A DNA stretch of 42,957 bases from Candidatus Poribacteria bacterium. GTDB taxonomy: Bacteria > Poribacteria > WGA-4E > WGA-3G. The stretch's first letter is position 1; each line of letters opens with the position of its first letter. The notes under the pieces are model-generated. The model ran no database searches. It saw only the letters and a program-made list of their open reading frames with translations, and was not told where the DNA came from. Shown here piece by piece: positions 24,604 through 32,064 of the stretch. The DNA lies in contig JAJEGI010000066.1 in NCBI GenBank assembly GCA_022819945.1, forward strand, positions 1 through 42,957, read 5' to 3'. Both the position numbers and the translations under genes were made by a program.

Positions 24604-24870
24604 CTACTTCCTGTTGTAGTAAGCATACGATTTCCTTTTAGTCAGTTTCCTGTTAGTTGACTTGTTGGCTTCAATATATTCTGCCAAGAGTGCTTTAAGG
24701 TCTTCAGGAGTTCCAGCAAATGATATGGTGTTGTTTGGTATTTTTACCCCACATGCCACGGTTATGGATTCTCCGGTTACGAATTCGAGTATACAAACTC
24801 TTGATCCGATCTGTTTGAAGTGATTGACCCCTTTAGGGTCTATCGTCTTGCGACCGAGGCGGATTTTCAT
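24604..24870 (-). CDS. Small conserved hypothetical protein, paralogue B
   Basis: The protein has 88 residues with AAGGAA before the ATG. The body matches paralogue A (see 24254-24484): KIRLGRKTID, then CILEFVTGESITVACGV, then GTPEDLKALLAEYIE. A basic tail of about 20 residues (NRKLTKRKSYAYYNRK) is unique to this copy and could bind nucleic acid. The two genes run in the same direction, 119 bases apart, suggesting tandem duplication. Upstream lies the 1.1 kb non-coding stretch and then the large primase/helicase-like gene in the opposite direction. Confidence 0.7.
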   Translation of the reverse strand: MKIRLGRKTIDPKGVNHFKQIGSRVCILEFVTGESITVACGVKIPNNTISFAGTPEDLKALLAEYIEANKSTNRKLTKRKSYAYYNRK

Positions 24871-25036
24871 GGCGTTCCTTTCGTAAATGGATTAGGTTGG
24901 TATCCATTGCTTCTGAATTCCTGTTCTATACTTTGGCGGAAATCTATTTAATACCAGGCAGTTGCCAAAAAACCCTAAAATGGTCTTGAACCCGTCAGAA
25001 ACAGAATATTTTTTCTTTTCCATTGTCGTATTGATA

Positions 25037-25064
25037 TCCCCTCCGCGCTAAAGCATGGAGATTC
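25037..25064. repeat. Possible IS200/IS605-type right-end relic
   Basis: TCCCCTCCGCGCTAAAGCATGG and following bases form an imperfect hairpin (CTCC..GCT-aa-AGC..GGAG) followed by ATTCTTTTT. TnpB-type elements of the IS200/IS605 superfamily commonly end with a CTAAAG-loop hairpin of this form. No tnpA or tnpB remains nearby, so it would be a relic or a non-autonomous end. Confidence 0.35.
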
Positions 25065-25194
25065 TTTTTGTCCATTCCCAGGTGTGGATTATGCGCTCAT
25101 CAAAAGTTGCTTGGATTTCTGAGTCTTCCACTCTATTGCTGGTTCTAAAGGAACAGGTGAAGCGGAAGGGACGCAATACACAACGCGCCCCTTC

Positions 25195-25298
25195 GTTAGT
25201 TTATCACCAGTTTAAAAAGACCAATAAACAATATTGTGTTGGTCATGTTAGTTTATCACCAGTTTAAAAAGACCAATAAACAACGTTGTGTTGGTCAT
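25195..25298. repeat. 52-bp tandem repeat with internal dyad
   Basis: Copy 1 25195-25246, copy 2 25247-25298, differing at two adjacent bases only. Each contains ACCAATAAACA-rich sequence ending GTGTTGGT, a dyad with ACCAA and TTGGT outside and ACAATATTGT (copy 1) or ACAACGTTGT (copy 2) at the centre. The two differences (AT to CG at the dyad axis) keep the centre self-complementary. Confidence 0.7.
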
Positions 25299-25420
25299 GT
25301 CGGTGTTAAGTGCAACTTGCACCCGCTAACCGCCACCGCCGACGGGACGGCAGACCCAAAAAAATCAGGTCTAAGTAGATGGGATCACCCGCTCCTAAAA
25401 GTCCGCGCTGCTCGATAGGT

Positions 25421-25558
25421 CTAATCAGTCAACGACATCTCAAGTACCTCATTTAAAATGAAGAAAGGAATTTTTGACCTTCCAACTTCTCGGATTATCT
25501 TGTAAATCCTTTGCATGGGTACCGATGGCAATTCAATGAATACTGGCTGTTCTGACAT
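25421..25558 (-). CDS. Possible small protein of 45 residues
   Basis: An ATG at 25556-25558 opens a 45-codon frame ending in TAG at 25421-25423. The product starts MSEQPVFIELPSVPMQRIY and is moderately charged with one helical core (IYKIIREVGRSKIPFFILNEV); it could be a small DNA-binding or antitoxin-like protein. No good Shine-Dalgarno is present, so this is tentative. Confidence 0.3.
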   Translation of the reverse strand: MSEQPVFIELPSVPMQRIYKIIREVGRSKIPFFILNEVLEMSLTD

Positions 25559-25850
25559 AATGTATTCTTAAAGGTTGATGTTGAAGGCACTGATAAGTTA
25601 TGATAAGCCGATTTTATAAAATATTTTTAAATTATATAATTAAATCTATATCCAACTTAATTATACGGCATCTTTATAGAAAAAGCAAATTATATCTATA
25701 AAAATTGCTATTTTCGTTTGAAAAGTGCGTAATACTTTGGAATTTTATCAGGTTTCTTTAAAGAAAAGTCCACTTTCCAAATACCGAAACTCATAGGCTG
25801 TCAGCTAAGTGCTCACCGTTATTCCTATTGATTCTATATCAATTTAAAAT

Positions 25851-25879
25851 TTGACAAAAAATGAGATCTTTGATAGTAT
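25851..25879 (+). promoter_or_regulatory. Near-consensus sigma-70 promoter of the primase/helicase-like gene
   Basis: TTGACA (25851-25856), 17 bases, TAGTAT (25874-25879), preceded by an A/T-rich UP-like stretch (ATCTATATCAATTTAAAAT). The start codon is at 25986, leaving a leader of about 100 bases. The best promoter match in the window. Confidence 0.75.
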
Positions 25880-25985
25880 ATATTTTTAACTTCTGTTTTG
25901 GACTTTAGCATTCCGTTTCTTGGTAGAATAAGTATCTGGAATTTACCCAGTTCAAGAAAACACCTTACTGTAGGGAAGTGTTTCG

Positions 25986-28900
25986 ATGACAACCAATATC
26001 TTAGAAGATATGATTGCACGCTGTCACCAACGTCACGAGCAACCACTTAAACAACAGAAGACGACCTCAAGACCTCGGCTTTACAAAGGGCTTCCTTATC
26101 ATTTCACAGCCTATTGTGCGCACAGATACCCTGTGCTGCTTCAAGACTTGGAGGCGGCAGGTATTTCCTTTATGCCGATCGGGCATGCGCCTGGCACTGA
26201 CCGTCCGCCGCGATCTTTTGGGGGCGATCGGTTCCTGAAACGCCAACAGGCAACAGACTGGGATGCCATCCGATGGCACAAGTCGTGGGGGATTCAAGTG
26301 TACACGGGTATGCCCTCTGTGCGTGATGGCGCGCCCTGGCATGACATCACCTTTAAATATGAAGCTATCTGTGCTGCACCTGATGTCATTCTTGCTTGTG
26401 TTCAAGCACTTGTTGATGCCGTTGCGAATCCGTTGCTGACGATGACAAAGTCCGGTGGGCTCCGCTTTTCTTGCAGGATACCGGGGTATCTTCACCCGAA
26501 CACCAATCAGGCACGGTTCTATGTCTATAAAGAGGCACCGGCAAAGGAGAATCCCGACCAATACGACGCGTATCTTGAAATCTTCGGCGAGAACGGCCAC
26601 AATTGCTGGGATGCGCGTTATGAAATCCTGCTTGGAAATCTGTTAGATCCGCCTGTAATTTCCAAAGAAATTTTTTTCGCAGCGATTGATGCCCTTCGCG
26701 CTGCACTGCACGAACCTGTTTCGCAAAACATACAACCCAAGGAGAGCATCCCCGAGGCGCCATACTCTCTCGGATCGGGCAAACTTGACCTCGCCAAAGA
26801 GGCGTTTTTTAGGCGCGGGTTTTCTTATGTCAGACAAAAGGATGGATGTCACTATTGGCACCAACAAGGGAGTGGTAACACGGAGGTATCATTGTGGGAG
26901 AACGAAGGTGGCGTGTGGATTTGTGCATCTACGTCTGATATTGGGTTGCCTATGGAGGCAACGCTCATAACAGATGTTTGGAACGACACTGGCATCTTGC
27001 CGCCGATGCCCAAAACGGGGCTGCCTATAGATGATAAGGTATTTGCCATTCGGGAAGGGAAACTGAGTCCATTGGCAATAAAACGTCCTTCGCCAGTGTT
27101 ACATAAGTCGAGCCCCCTCGAAAAGATTGATGCAACACGAGAAGAAATTAGCGTTCAGGTGCAGCGTGCTTTTGATCGGAACGCGCGTATTGTTGGGTTT
27201 ATTCCCGATCCAAACTCAGAGAAACGGCGTGAAATAGAACCGCTTTTGCAAAATAGTGAGGTAACCTACGTGCAGGATTCTGAGCTTGCAGCAGAAGTAG
27301 AGCAATTTTTTCAAAAGCAAAATGTGGGATCGGTTGCACGCTGGCGGGATCGGACGTATCTATGGGATCAGGTAAAAGATATTCCTATTGATGTGCGCAT
27401 GGCAACACCGTTTCAACGTGGAAACGTCTGTGAGGATGCTCAGCGGTGTGAAGTGCTTGAGAAAAAGGGTGGGAATCCGAGTGAAATTATCTGTCCGCAG
27501 TGCAGCGTCTATACAGCATGTCAGGCACGTGGCTATCTATCGCAATTCTCCACATTACGAGCTGCTAAAGTAGAAATAATAGAGGATCTTCGACTATTTT
27601 GGAATCCACAACACGCAAAAATAGTGGAACAACTTTTTGAAGCGCGCGATGGAACCCAGTCACTTTGTATCATTGATGTCACGAGAGAGAATCAACTGTT
27701 TCTTAAATGCAGCCTGTCAAAAACCATATTGGAGGAGTGGGTTGTCAACTGGAAAGGCAGTGCCTTAGGAAACTTTGCGCTGGCTTTACTGAATGCGGTA
27801 GAAATCAGAGACAAATACCATGCGAACTCCATCAAACGTCTTCGGACAGTCATACAGACGTTTGAATGGTTGGCGGACGAAATTATCCAACAAATGTGCT
27901 GCGTCGATATACAGGGCAGAGTGGTCGCACGCGGCGCGATTGATGCAGAGACCGGAGAAGAATTAGCACGCTATACCATCGAGTTTGAGGGTGGGATTTC
28001 TGCGTATATTCCTTTGGACGCTGCGGCCGCGGCCAGCCTTGCGGCAGAAGGGTTGTCCTTCTTTCGACTCGACACTTTTGTGCCGAACGAAGATATGAGA
28101 ATTTTGATGCCAATAGCGGACGCTGTCAGGTTGGGTATCTTGGATGCGGCAACTGTTGAAAACATTCAGAAGTTTCCAGCGGTTTGTGGGAATCCCAATT
28201 GGACGTTTTGGCATCAACTCAAGCGTTTCTTTACACATTACACAAGGGACGTTGATGCCCCGATGCGCTGGGAAGACGAAGTTCTACAGTTCCGGGTGCC
28301 GCCGGTACTTCATCCAAGCGTCAGACACCTTTTGGTCACCTCCCCGGTTCTCTACGATGAACATCTACGTCGGATGTTTTTCGATGCGGAAACTGAGATT
28401 CTTTCTACCCAACCGATGGCGTGGGCTCCTGGAAATCGCATTTTTCAGATTCGCACTGGTATCTATCCACGGAAGACAATTTTAGACCTCAGTAACACTT
28501 GGGACAGTCTCGGGGTGTCTGAAACGGGGCAGCACATTTTTTGGAGAATCCAGGCTGAAATTGAAAGGGATCCAAATATTAAGCATGGGATTATAACCCA
28601 TGTTCACGCAATTGAACAGCTGAAGGATATCGCGAAGAATGAGAACGTCTGTTTCTTAACGGGTTTTCGAGTGGTGGAAGGATTAGAAACCGCTTTTCAA
28701 GAGGCGGAGGTCATTTGGGCAGTTGGCATGCCGGAAATGGGACCACGTTCTGTTTTGGAGCGTACGCAGATCCTGTTTGGAAATGACGCGGAACCTCTTT
28801 CTTTTGAAATGGAGTCAGAGCTCCACCGTTACAAAGACGCGCGCGTCCAGAGCGTTTATGAAAAAGAGGTCGTCCATATATTCACAGAGATTATAGAACT

Positions 28901-29363
28901 GGCTCAGCTGAACCGTTTGGCAAACAAGGTAGTTATGTTAATTACAGGTTTTCAAATTCCTGAGATCACTGATAGACCTGAAACGCTCCTTTTTGACTGG
29001 GAAGATTTCGATGTCGCCGGTGGGTTAGACAAGCTCGCGGAGGTGATAACGACACGTCAACAATTTGAGACGGAACGCGATAATCTAACGCCTGAATCCA
29101 GCAGACGCGAGGTAGAAAGGGTTTTGGGATGTTCCCCAAGGCAGGCGAACCGCGTGTTGCAAAGGCTGAGGGGTGGAAAGACACGTGTTCCTTTCCGCGT
29201 GCAAATTCTCGCGCTTCTCGCTGATGGAGAGAAAACAACACCGGAATTCACGGCGGCGATTCAAGGGCACCCAAAAGCAATAAACACAGAACTCACGCGC
29301 CTTGTAGACATGGGTGAAATTGTAAAGGTTCGACGGGGTGTTTACAGGCTTCCAGAACTTTAG
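25986..29363 (+). CDS. Large primase/helicase-like replication protein with cysteine cluster and C-terminal winged helices
   Basis: The protein has 1125 residues, with AGGGAAG 8 bases before the ATG. Reading in order: residues 30-240 resemble archaeo-eukaryotic primase-polymerase (Prim-Pol) domains in pattern (WGIQVYTGMPS, WHDITFK, LLTMTKSGGLRFSCRIPGY); the usual acidic pair is weak. Residues 482-512 hold C482, C488, C503, C506 and C512 (CPQCSVYTAC then GYLSQ), like the zinc or Fe-S insertions of plasmid helicases. SLCIIDVTREN (559-569) sits where a helicase Walker B would be. Residues 865-1015 resemble a helicase C domain (GIITHVHAIEQLKD, RVVEGLETAF, RTQILFGND, DRPETLLFDWEDFDVAGG). Two helix-turn-helix units end it (1040-1062 and 1068-1125). 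No Walker A (GxxxxGK[ST]) is visible, so ATPase activity is in doubt. Role inferred: replication of an integrated element. Confidence 0.6.
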   Translation: MTTNILEDMIARCHQRHEQPLKQQKTTSRPRLYKGLPYHFTAYCAHRYPVLLQDLEAAGISFMPIGHAPGTDRPPRSFGGDRFLKRQQATDWDAIRWHKSWGIQVYTGMPSVRDGAPWHDITFKYEAICAAPDVILACVQALVDAVANPLLTMTKSGGLRFSCRIPGYLHPNTNQARFYVYKEAPAKENPDQYDAYLEIFGENGHNCWDARYEILLGNLLDPPVISKEIFFAAIDALRAALHEPVSQNIQPKESIPEAPYSLGSGKLDLAKEAFFRRGFSYVRQKDGCHYWHQQGSGNTEVSLWENEGGVWICASTSDIGLPMEATLITDVWNDTGILPPMPKTGLPIDDKVFAIREGKLSPLAIKRPSPVLHKSSPLEKIDATREEISVQVQRAFDRNARIVGFIPDPNSEKRREIEPLLQNSEVTYVQDSELAAEVEQFFQKQNVGSVARWRDRTYLWDQVKDIPIDVRMATPFQRGNVCEDAQRCEVLEKKGGNPSEIICPQCSVYTACQARGYLSQFSTLRAAKVEIIEDLRLFWNPQHAKIVEQLFEARDGTQSLCIIDVTRENQLFLKCSLSKTILEEWVVNWKGSALGNFALALLNAVEIRDKYHANSIKRLRTVIQTFEWLADEIIQQMCCVDIQGRVVARGAIDAETGEELARYTIEFEGGISAYIPLDAAAAASLAAEGLSFFRLDTFVPNEDMRILMPIADAVRLGILDAATVENIQKFPAVCGNPNWTFWHQLKRFFTHYTRDVDAPMRWEDEVLQFRVPPVLHPSVRHLLVTSPVLYDEHLRRMFFDAETEILSTQPMAWAPGNRIFQIRTGIYPRKTILDLSNTWDSLGVSETGQHIFWRIQAEIERDPNIKHGIITHVHAIEQLKDIAKNENVCFLTGFRVVEGLETAFQEAEVIWAVGMPEMGPRSVLERTQILFGNDAEPLSFEMESELHRYKDARVQSVYEKEVVHIFTEIIELAQLNRLANKVVMLITGFQIPEITDRPETLLFDWEDFDVAGGLDKLAEVITTRQQFETERDNLTPESSRREVERVLGCSPRQANRVLQRLRGGKTRVPFRVQILALLADGEKTTPEFTAAIQGHPKAINTELTRLVDMGEIVKVRRGVYRLPEL

Positions 29364-29489
29364 AACGGAAGCATTCAGTATTATCATTCAATTCTCATTC
29401 GTCAGTCTACATTCCTTTTTAATTCCAGGATCACTTCTTTATTCTCGAATAGGTTGTCCACGTTAAAATTAGATGTATTTATTCACTTG

Positions 29490-29562
29490 TAGGCAGGATT
29501 TTCAAATCCCGACCTTTCTCGGTAGGAGCGATCTCCGAATCGAGATTTCTCACCTAAGATTA
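29490..29562. repeat. Short palindromes downstream of the primase/helicase-like gene
   Basis: GGATTTTCAAATCC (29496-29509) is a palindrome, followed by GGTAGGAGCGATCTCCGAATCGAG, an imperfect stem around GAT/ATC. The pair looks like the tail of a dispersed repeat rather than a terminator, since no T tract follows. Confidence 0.35.
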
Positions 29563-29622
29563 TTTAGAACGCGTTTCAACGCTGCGCTGCATCAATTGAC
29601 GTAGTTTGAAAAGGGGTATTGT

Positions 29623-30519
29623 ATGAGACATAATGAGGTGCGATGGGAACGGATGTTTCCCGATGCGTTAGAAGCGGCGTTTGAGGCGTGTCCAATGGTG
29701 TATCTGCCTTACGGGTTGTGCGAACCGCACGGTTGGCACAATGCAGTCGGGATGGATGCGATTCGGGCGCACGAATGTTCGTGTCAGGCGGCGCAAGCGC
29801 ACGGTGGGATCGTCGCCCCGCCGTTTTACTGGCACTGCCATGAGATTGGCGGCTACGGTTCGTGGGGACACACCCAAGTCAACCAAGAACGACCGTGGCT
29901 GACAGCGATACCGCCTTGGATGTTTTTGAAGAATATGTGTTATCACATCAGAGCGGTGGATGCGTTGGGCTTTCACGGCGCGATTCTGTTTTCGGGACAT
30001 TCGGGGCCGCATCGGTTAGACGTGCCGGTGGTGATTGAAATTATGCAGGCACACGTCGGGGTTCGGATGTATTCGACAATGAGCATCGGTGCGGATATCG
30101 AACGTTTTGAGGACGGTAAAGGATTGGGTGGGCACGCCGGGCGCGGTGAAACGTCCGTGCTTTGGGCGGTGGCGCCCGACTGTGTGGATATGTCGCGGAT
30201 GCCGACAGATGACACACGCGCACCTCATTTCGCAATGGGGTCTTTCAACGAATCCTCCAGCCGTCAAGTCGGGGAACAGATGGTGGCGGATATTGTGGCG
30301 CGTTTCGGTGAAAAAACAAGGGAGTTGCTATCGGCTTATGCAGCGGAAGTGTCGAACCACACACCCTTGACGTTTGATGATGTGGAAGGGATTTGGGAAG
30401 ACGAGATTCGACCTAAGTTGGCTGAATTCGCTTCCATACAGCCTCCTGAGCCGGCACCACCCTCTGATTCTCGCTGGTATGCTAACTCACAAGTGCCTAA
30501 GAAAGGGCGGATCCTTTAA
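29623..30519 (+). CDS. Creatininase family protein (creatinine amidohydrolase-like)
   Basis: The protein has 298 residues, with AAAGGGG about 9 bases before the ATG. The creatininase metal site is readable: CEPHGWHNAVGMDAIRAH has E34, H36 and D45, GHSGPHRLD holds H126, and HAGRGETSVL holds E176. These match the two-zinc site of P. putida creatininase in order and spacing. The family hydrolyses cyclic amides such as creatinine, formamides in riboflavin biosynthesis (ArfB) and mycofactocin precursors (MftE); the actual substrate here is unknown. Cytosolic. It ends 3 bases before an R2 repeat. Confidence 0.88.
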   Translation: MRHNEVRWERMFPDALEAAFEACPMVYLPYGLCEPHGWHNAVGMDAIRAHECSCQAAQAHGGIVAPPFYWHCHEIGGYGSWGHTQVNQERPWLTAIPPWMFLKNMCYHIRAVDALGFHGAILFSGHSGPHRLDVPVVIEIMQAHVGVRMYSTMSIGADIERFEDGKGLGGHAGRGETSVLWAVAPDCVDMSRMPTDDTRAPHFAMGSFNESSSRQVGEQMVADIVARFGEKTRELLSAYAAEVSNHTPLTFDDVEGIWEDEIRPKLAEFASIQPPEPAPPSDSRWYANSQVPKKGRIL

Positions 30520-30521
30520 TA

Positions 30522-30645
30522 GAACTTACGTAAAATCCAATCATTTGTTTGTGGAATTGGAAGATTGGAAGGCTGGGCGAACATCCCGCCATCCTTCCGT
30601 TCCTTCCATACTTCCCTCTCAATAGCTCCATTATGCGTAAGTCCA
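30522..30645. mobile_element. MITE-like element, family R2 (GGACTTACGCA ends)
   Basis: GAACTTACGTAAAAT (30522-30536) is inverted-complementary at 12 of 15 positions to ATTATGCGTAAGTCC (30631-30645). Inside is a further stem (GGAAGG.. with CCTTCC). The same end GGACTTACGCA recurs at 40931 and 42820. Size 124 bp, non-coding. Confidence 0.55.
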
Positions 30646-30687
30646 ATTTAACTTATTCCACCCACCAAAGCAGGGACGTATGTCAAT

Positions 30688-32064
30688 ATGCAACTTAGAC
30701 ATCTTGGGCAATCAGAACTCACAAAGAAGATAGCTATCTGGGCACTATCAATTGGACTCTTGTTTTTCGGGTTTTTTGCTAACACATGGCGCGTCGCTGA
30801 GCAGAATTGGTTTGCCAAACATCAGAAAGACACCGAAGCACATGTGATGGGAAGAATGGTCAAATCTCGCCAAGATGGTATCTTCTCAGCGGGGGGTCTG
30901 AACGGTTGGGGAACAGCGAAAAGTACGGATGCGGAATGGATACCTTCAACAGAGTTGGGACCGCAATATACCGCTTATCTTTACAAACTCTCCTTTGATA
31001 AATTTTCAACATACAACTCACAACCTGGCGGTCAAGGGATGGTCTTTAGTCTACTGGATAGACTCATTCCATTATCGCAGCAAACCAAATTAACGTTATT
31101 CTATATATTGACAGCTTTACTTTCCGCAGGCGCGTTGACCTGCATCGTAAGTTGGTTCTATGAGGAATTTGGCGGGTGGGTCGCTATATTCGTTATCGTT
31201 TCGGCGGTGTTGTCTCAATGGTTGACGGTCTTTGGTAAGAACCTTTGGTGGAGTCTATGGGCATTCTATCTGCCGATGATTGCTGTCCTGTACTTCCTTA
31301 AACGCTACAGAGAAACATTGGACCGACACCTTATCCGGTTTGGCATTGTTATCTTCATCGCGGTTTCCATCAAGTGTTTCATCAACGGCTATGAGTATAT
31401 TACAACTACGCTGGTCATGATGATGGTGCCGTTCGTCTATTATGCTATCCTTGACAAGTGGAGCGGTCGCCAATGCGTGAAGTGGACGCTTGCAGCTGGA
31501 CTCGGATCAGGCGTCGCAATTTTTTTGAGTTTTATCATGCTGTGTTTCCAGATCGGTGCTGCGAAGGACGGGTTTATGGATGGGGTTGCGCATATCATCT
31601 GGTCTTTCGGTAAGCGCACGTATGGAGAGGCAGAAGACTTTCCGCCGGTATATGCTGCCAGTCTAAACGCGGGTACGTTAAGTGTGGTCATTACCTATAT
31701 GAACGGTGTTTTCTTTGACCTCAACAACTATCTATCTATCTCTAACGGTTTCGTTTCTAACCTCCTCTTGAAAATCCGCTACTATTATCTGATCGTTCTC
31801 TTTATCGCGATGTCCGCGCTGCTGTTTTGGCGTAGCAATGCAGAACGACGACACCATTATATCGCCTTAATCTGGACGACGTGGTTCTCAATCTTAGCAC
31901 CGCTGTCGTGGCATGTCATCTTCAAGGCACACTCGTACATCCATACACACATGAGTTTTCTGCTCTGGCAGATGCCGTTTACGCTCTTCGGCTTTGCCGT
32001 GTTCGGATCTGCCGTCATCGCGTGGACGAAAAAACAAACAGAAAATATCATGGAGGATGTATGA
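30688..32064 (+). CDS. Polytopic membrane protein, unknown function, coupled to polysaccharide-active enzyme
   Basis: The protein has 458 residues and about nine or ten membrane segments: residues 15-36 first, then a long loop of about 100 residues on the outer face (HMGRMVK.. to ..SQQTKL), then closely packed segments from 138 to the C-terminus. The N-terminal layout, one segment, a long loop with a Gln-Pro-Gly-Gly-Gln turn (SQPGGQGM), then a bundle, resembles GT-C type glycosyltransferases or O-antigen-type polymerases, but no catalytic Asp motif is convincing. AGGGACG precedes the ATG by about 8 bases. The stop overlaps the start of the next gene as ATGA, implying co-translation, so it probably serves the same sugar pathway. 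Confidence 0.75.
   Translation: MQLRHLGQSELTKKIAIWALSIGLLFFGFFANTWRVAEQNWFAKHQKDTEAHVMGRMVKSRQDGIFSAGGLNGWGTAKSTDAEWIPSTELGPQYTAYLYKLSFDKFSTYNSQPGGQGMVFSLLDRLIPLSQQTKLTLFYILTALLSAGALTCIVSWFYEEFGGWVAIFVIVSAVLSQWLTVFGKNLWWSLWAFYLPMIAVLYFLKRYRETLDRHLIRFGIVIFIAVSIKCFINGYEYITTTLVMMMVPFVYYAILDKWSGRQCVKWTLAAGLGSGVAIFLSFIMLCFQIGAAKDGFMDGVAHIIWSFGKRTYGEAEDFPPVYAASLNAGTLSVVITYMNGVFFDLNNYLSISNGFVSNLLLKIRYYYLIVLFIAMSALLFWRSNAERRHHYIALIWTTWFSILAPLSWHVIFKAHSYIHTHMSFLLWQMPFTLFGFAVFGSAVIAWTKKQTENIMEDV

Larger units (their letters stand above)
24871..25985. other. 1.1 kb AT-rich non-coding region upstream of the primase/helicase-like gene
   Basis: The longest gap in the window. In order: a GC hairpin like an IS200/IS605 right end (25037-25064), a 52-bp tandem repeat with a dyad (25195-25298), a possible 45-residue minus-strand ORF (25421-25558), a very AT-rich stretch (about 25600-25900) and a strong promoter (25851-25879). 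This mix of direct repeats, dyads and an AT-rich stretch beside a replication-like gene is what an origin looks like, but no iteron set or DnaA box was identified. Confidence 0.5.

Noticed and set aside
25195..25298. CRISPR array
   Set aside because: Only two repeat units with no spacer between them and no cas genes; it is a simple tandem repeat.
29057..29387. Several minus-strand ORFs near the end of the primase/helicase-like gene
   Set aside because: All are antisense to the winged-helix coding region and have no family resemblance or ribosome site.
31881..32060. Longer start for the polysaccharide enzyme, overlapping the membrane-protein gene by 180 bases
   Set aside because: The ATG at 32061 has GGAGG at the right distance and forms an ATGA overlap; the upstream codons are out-of-frame reading of the membrane protein.
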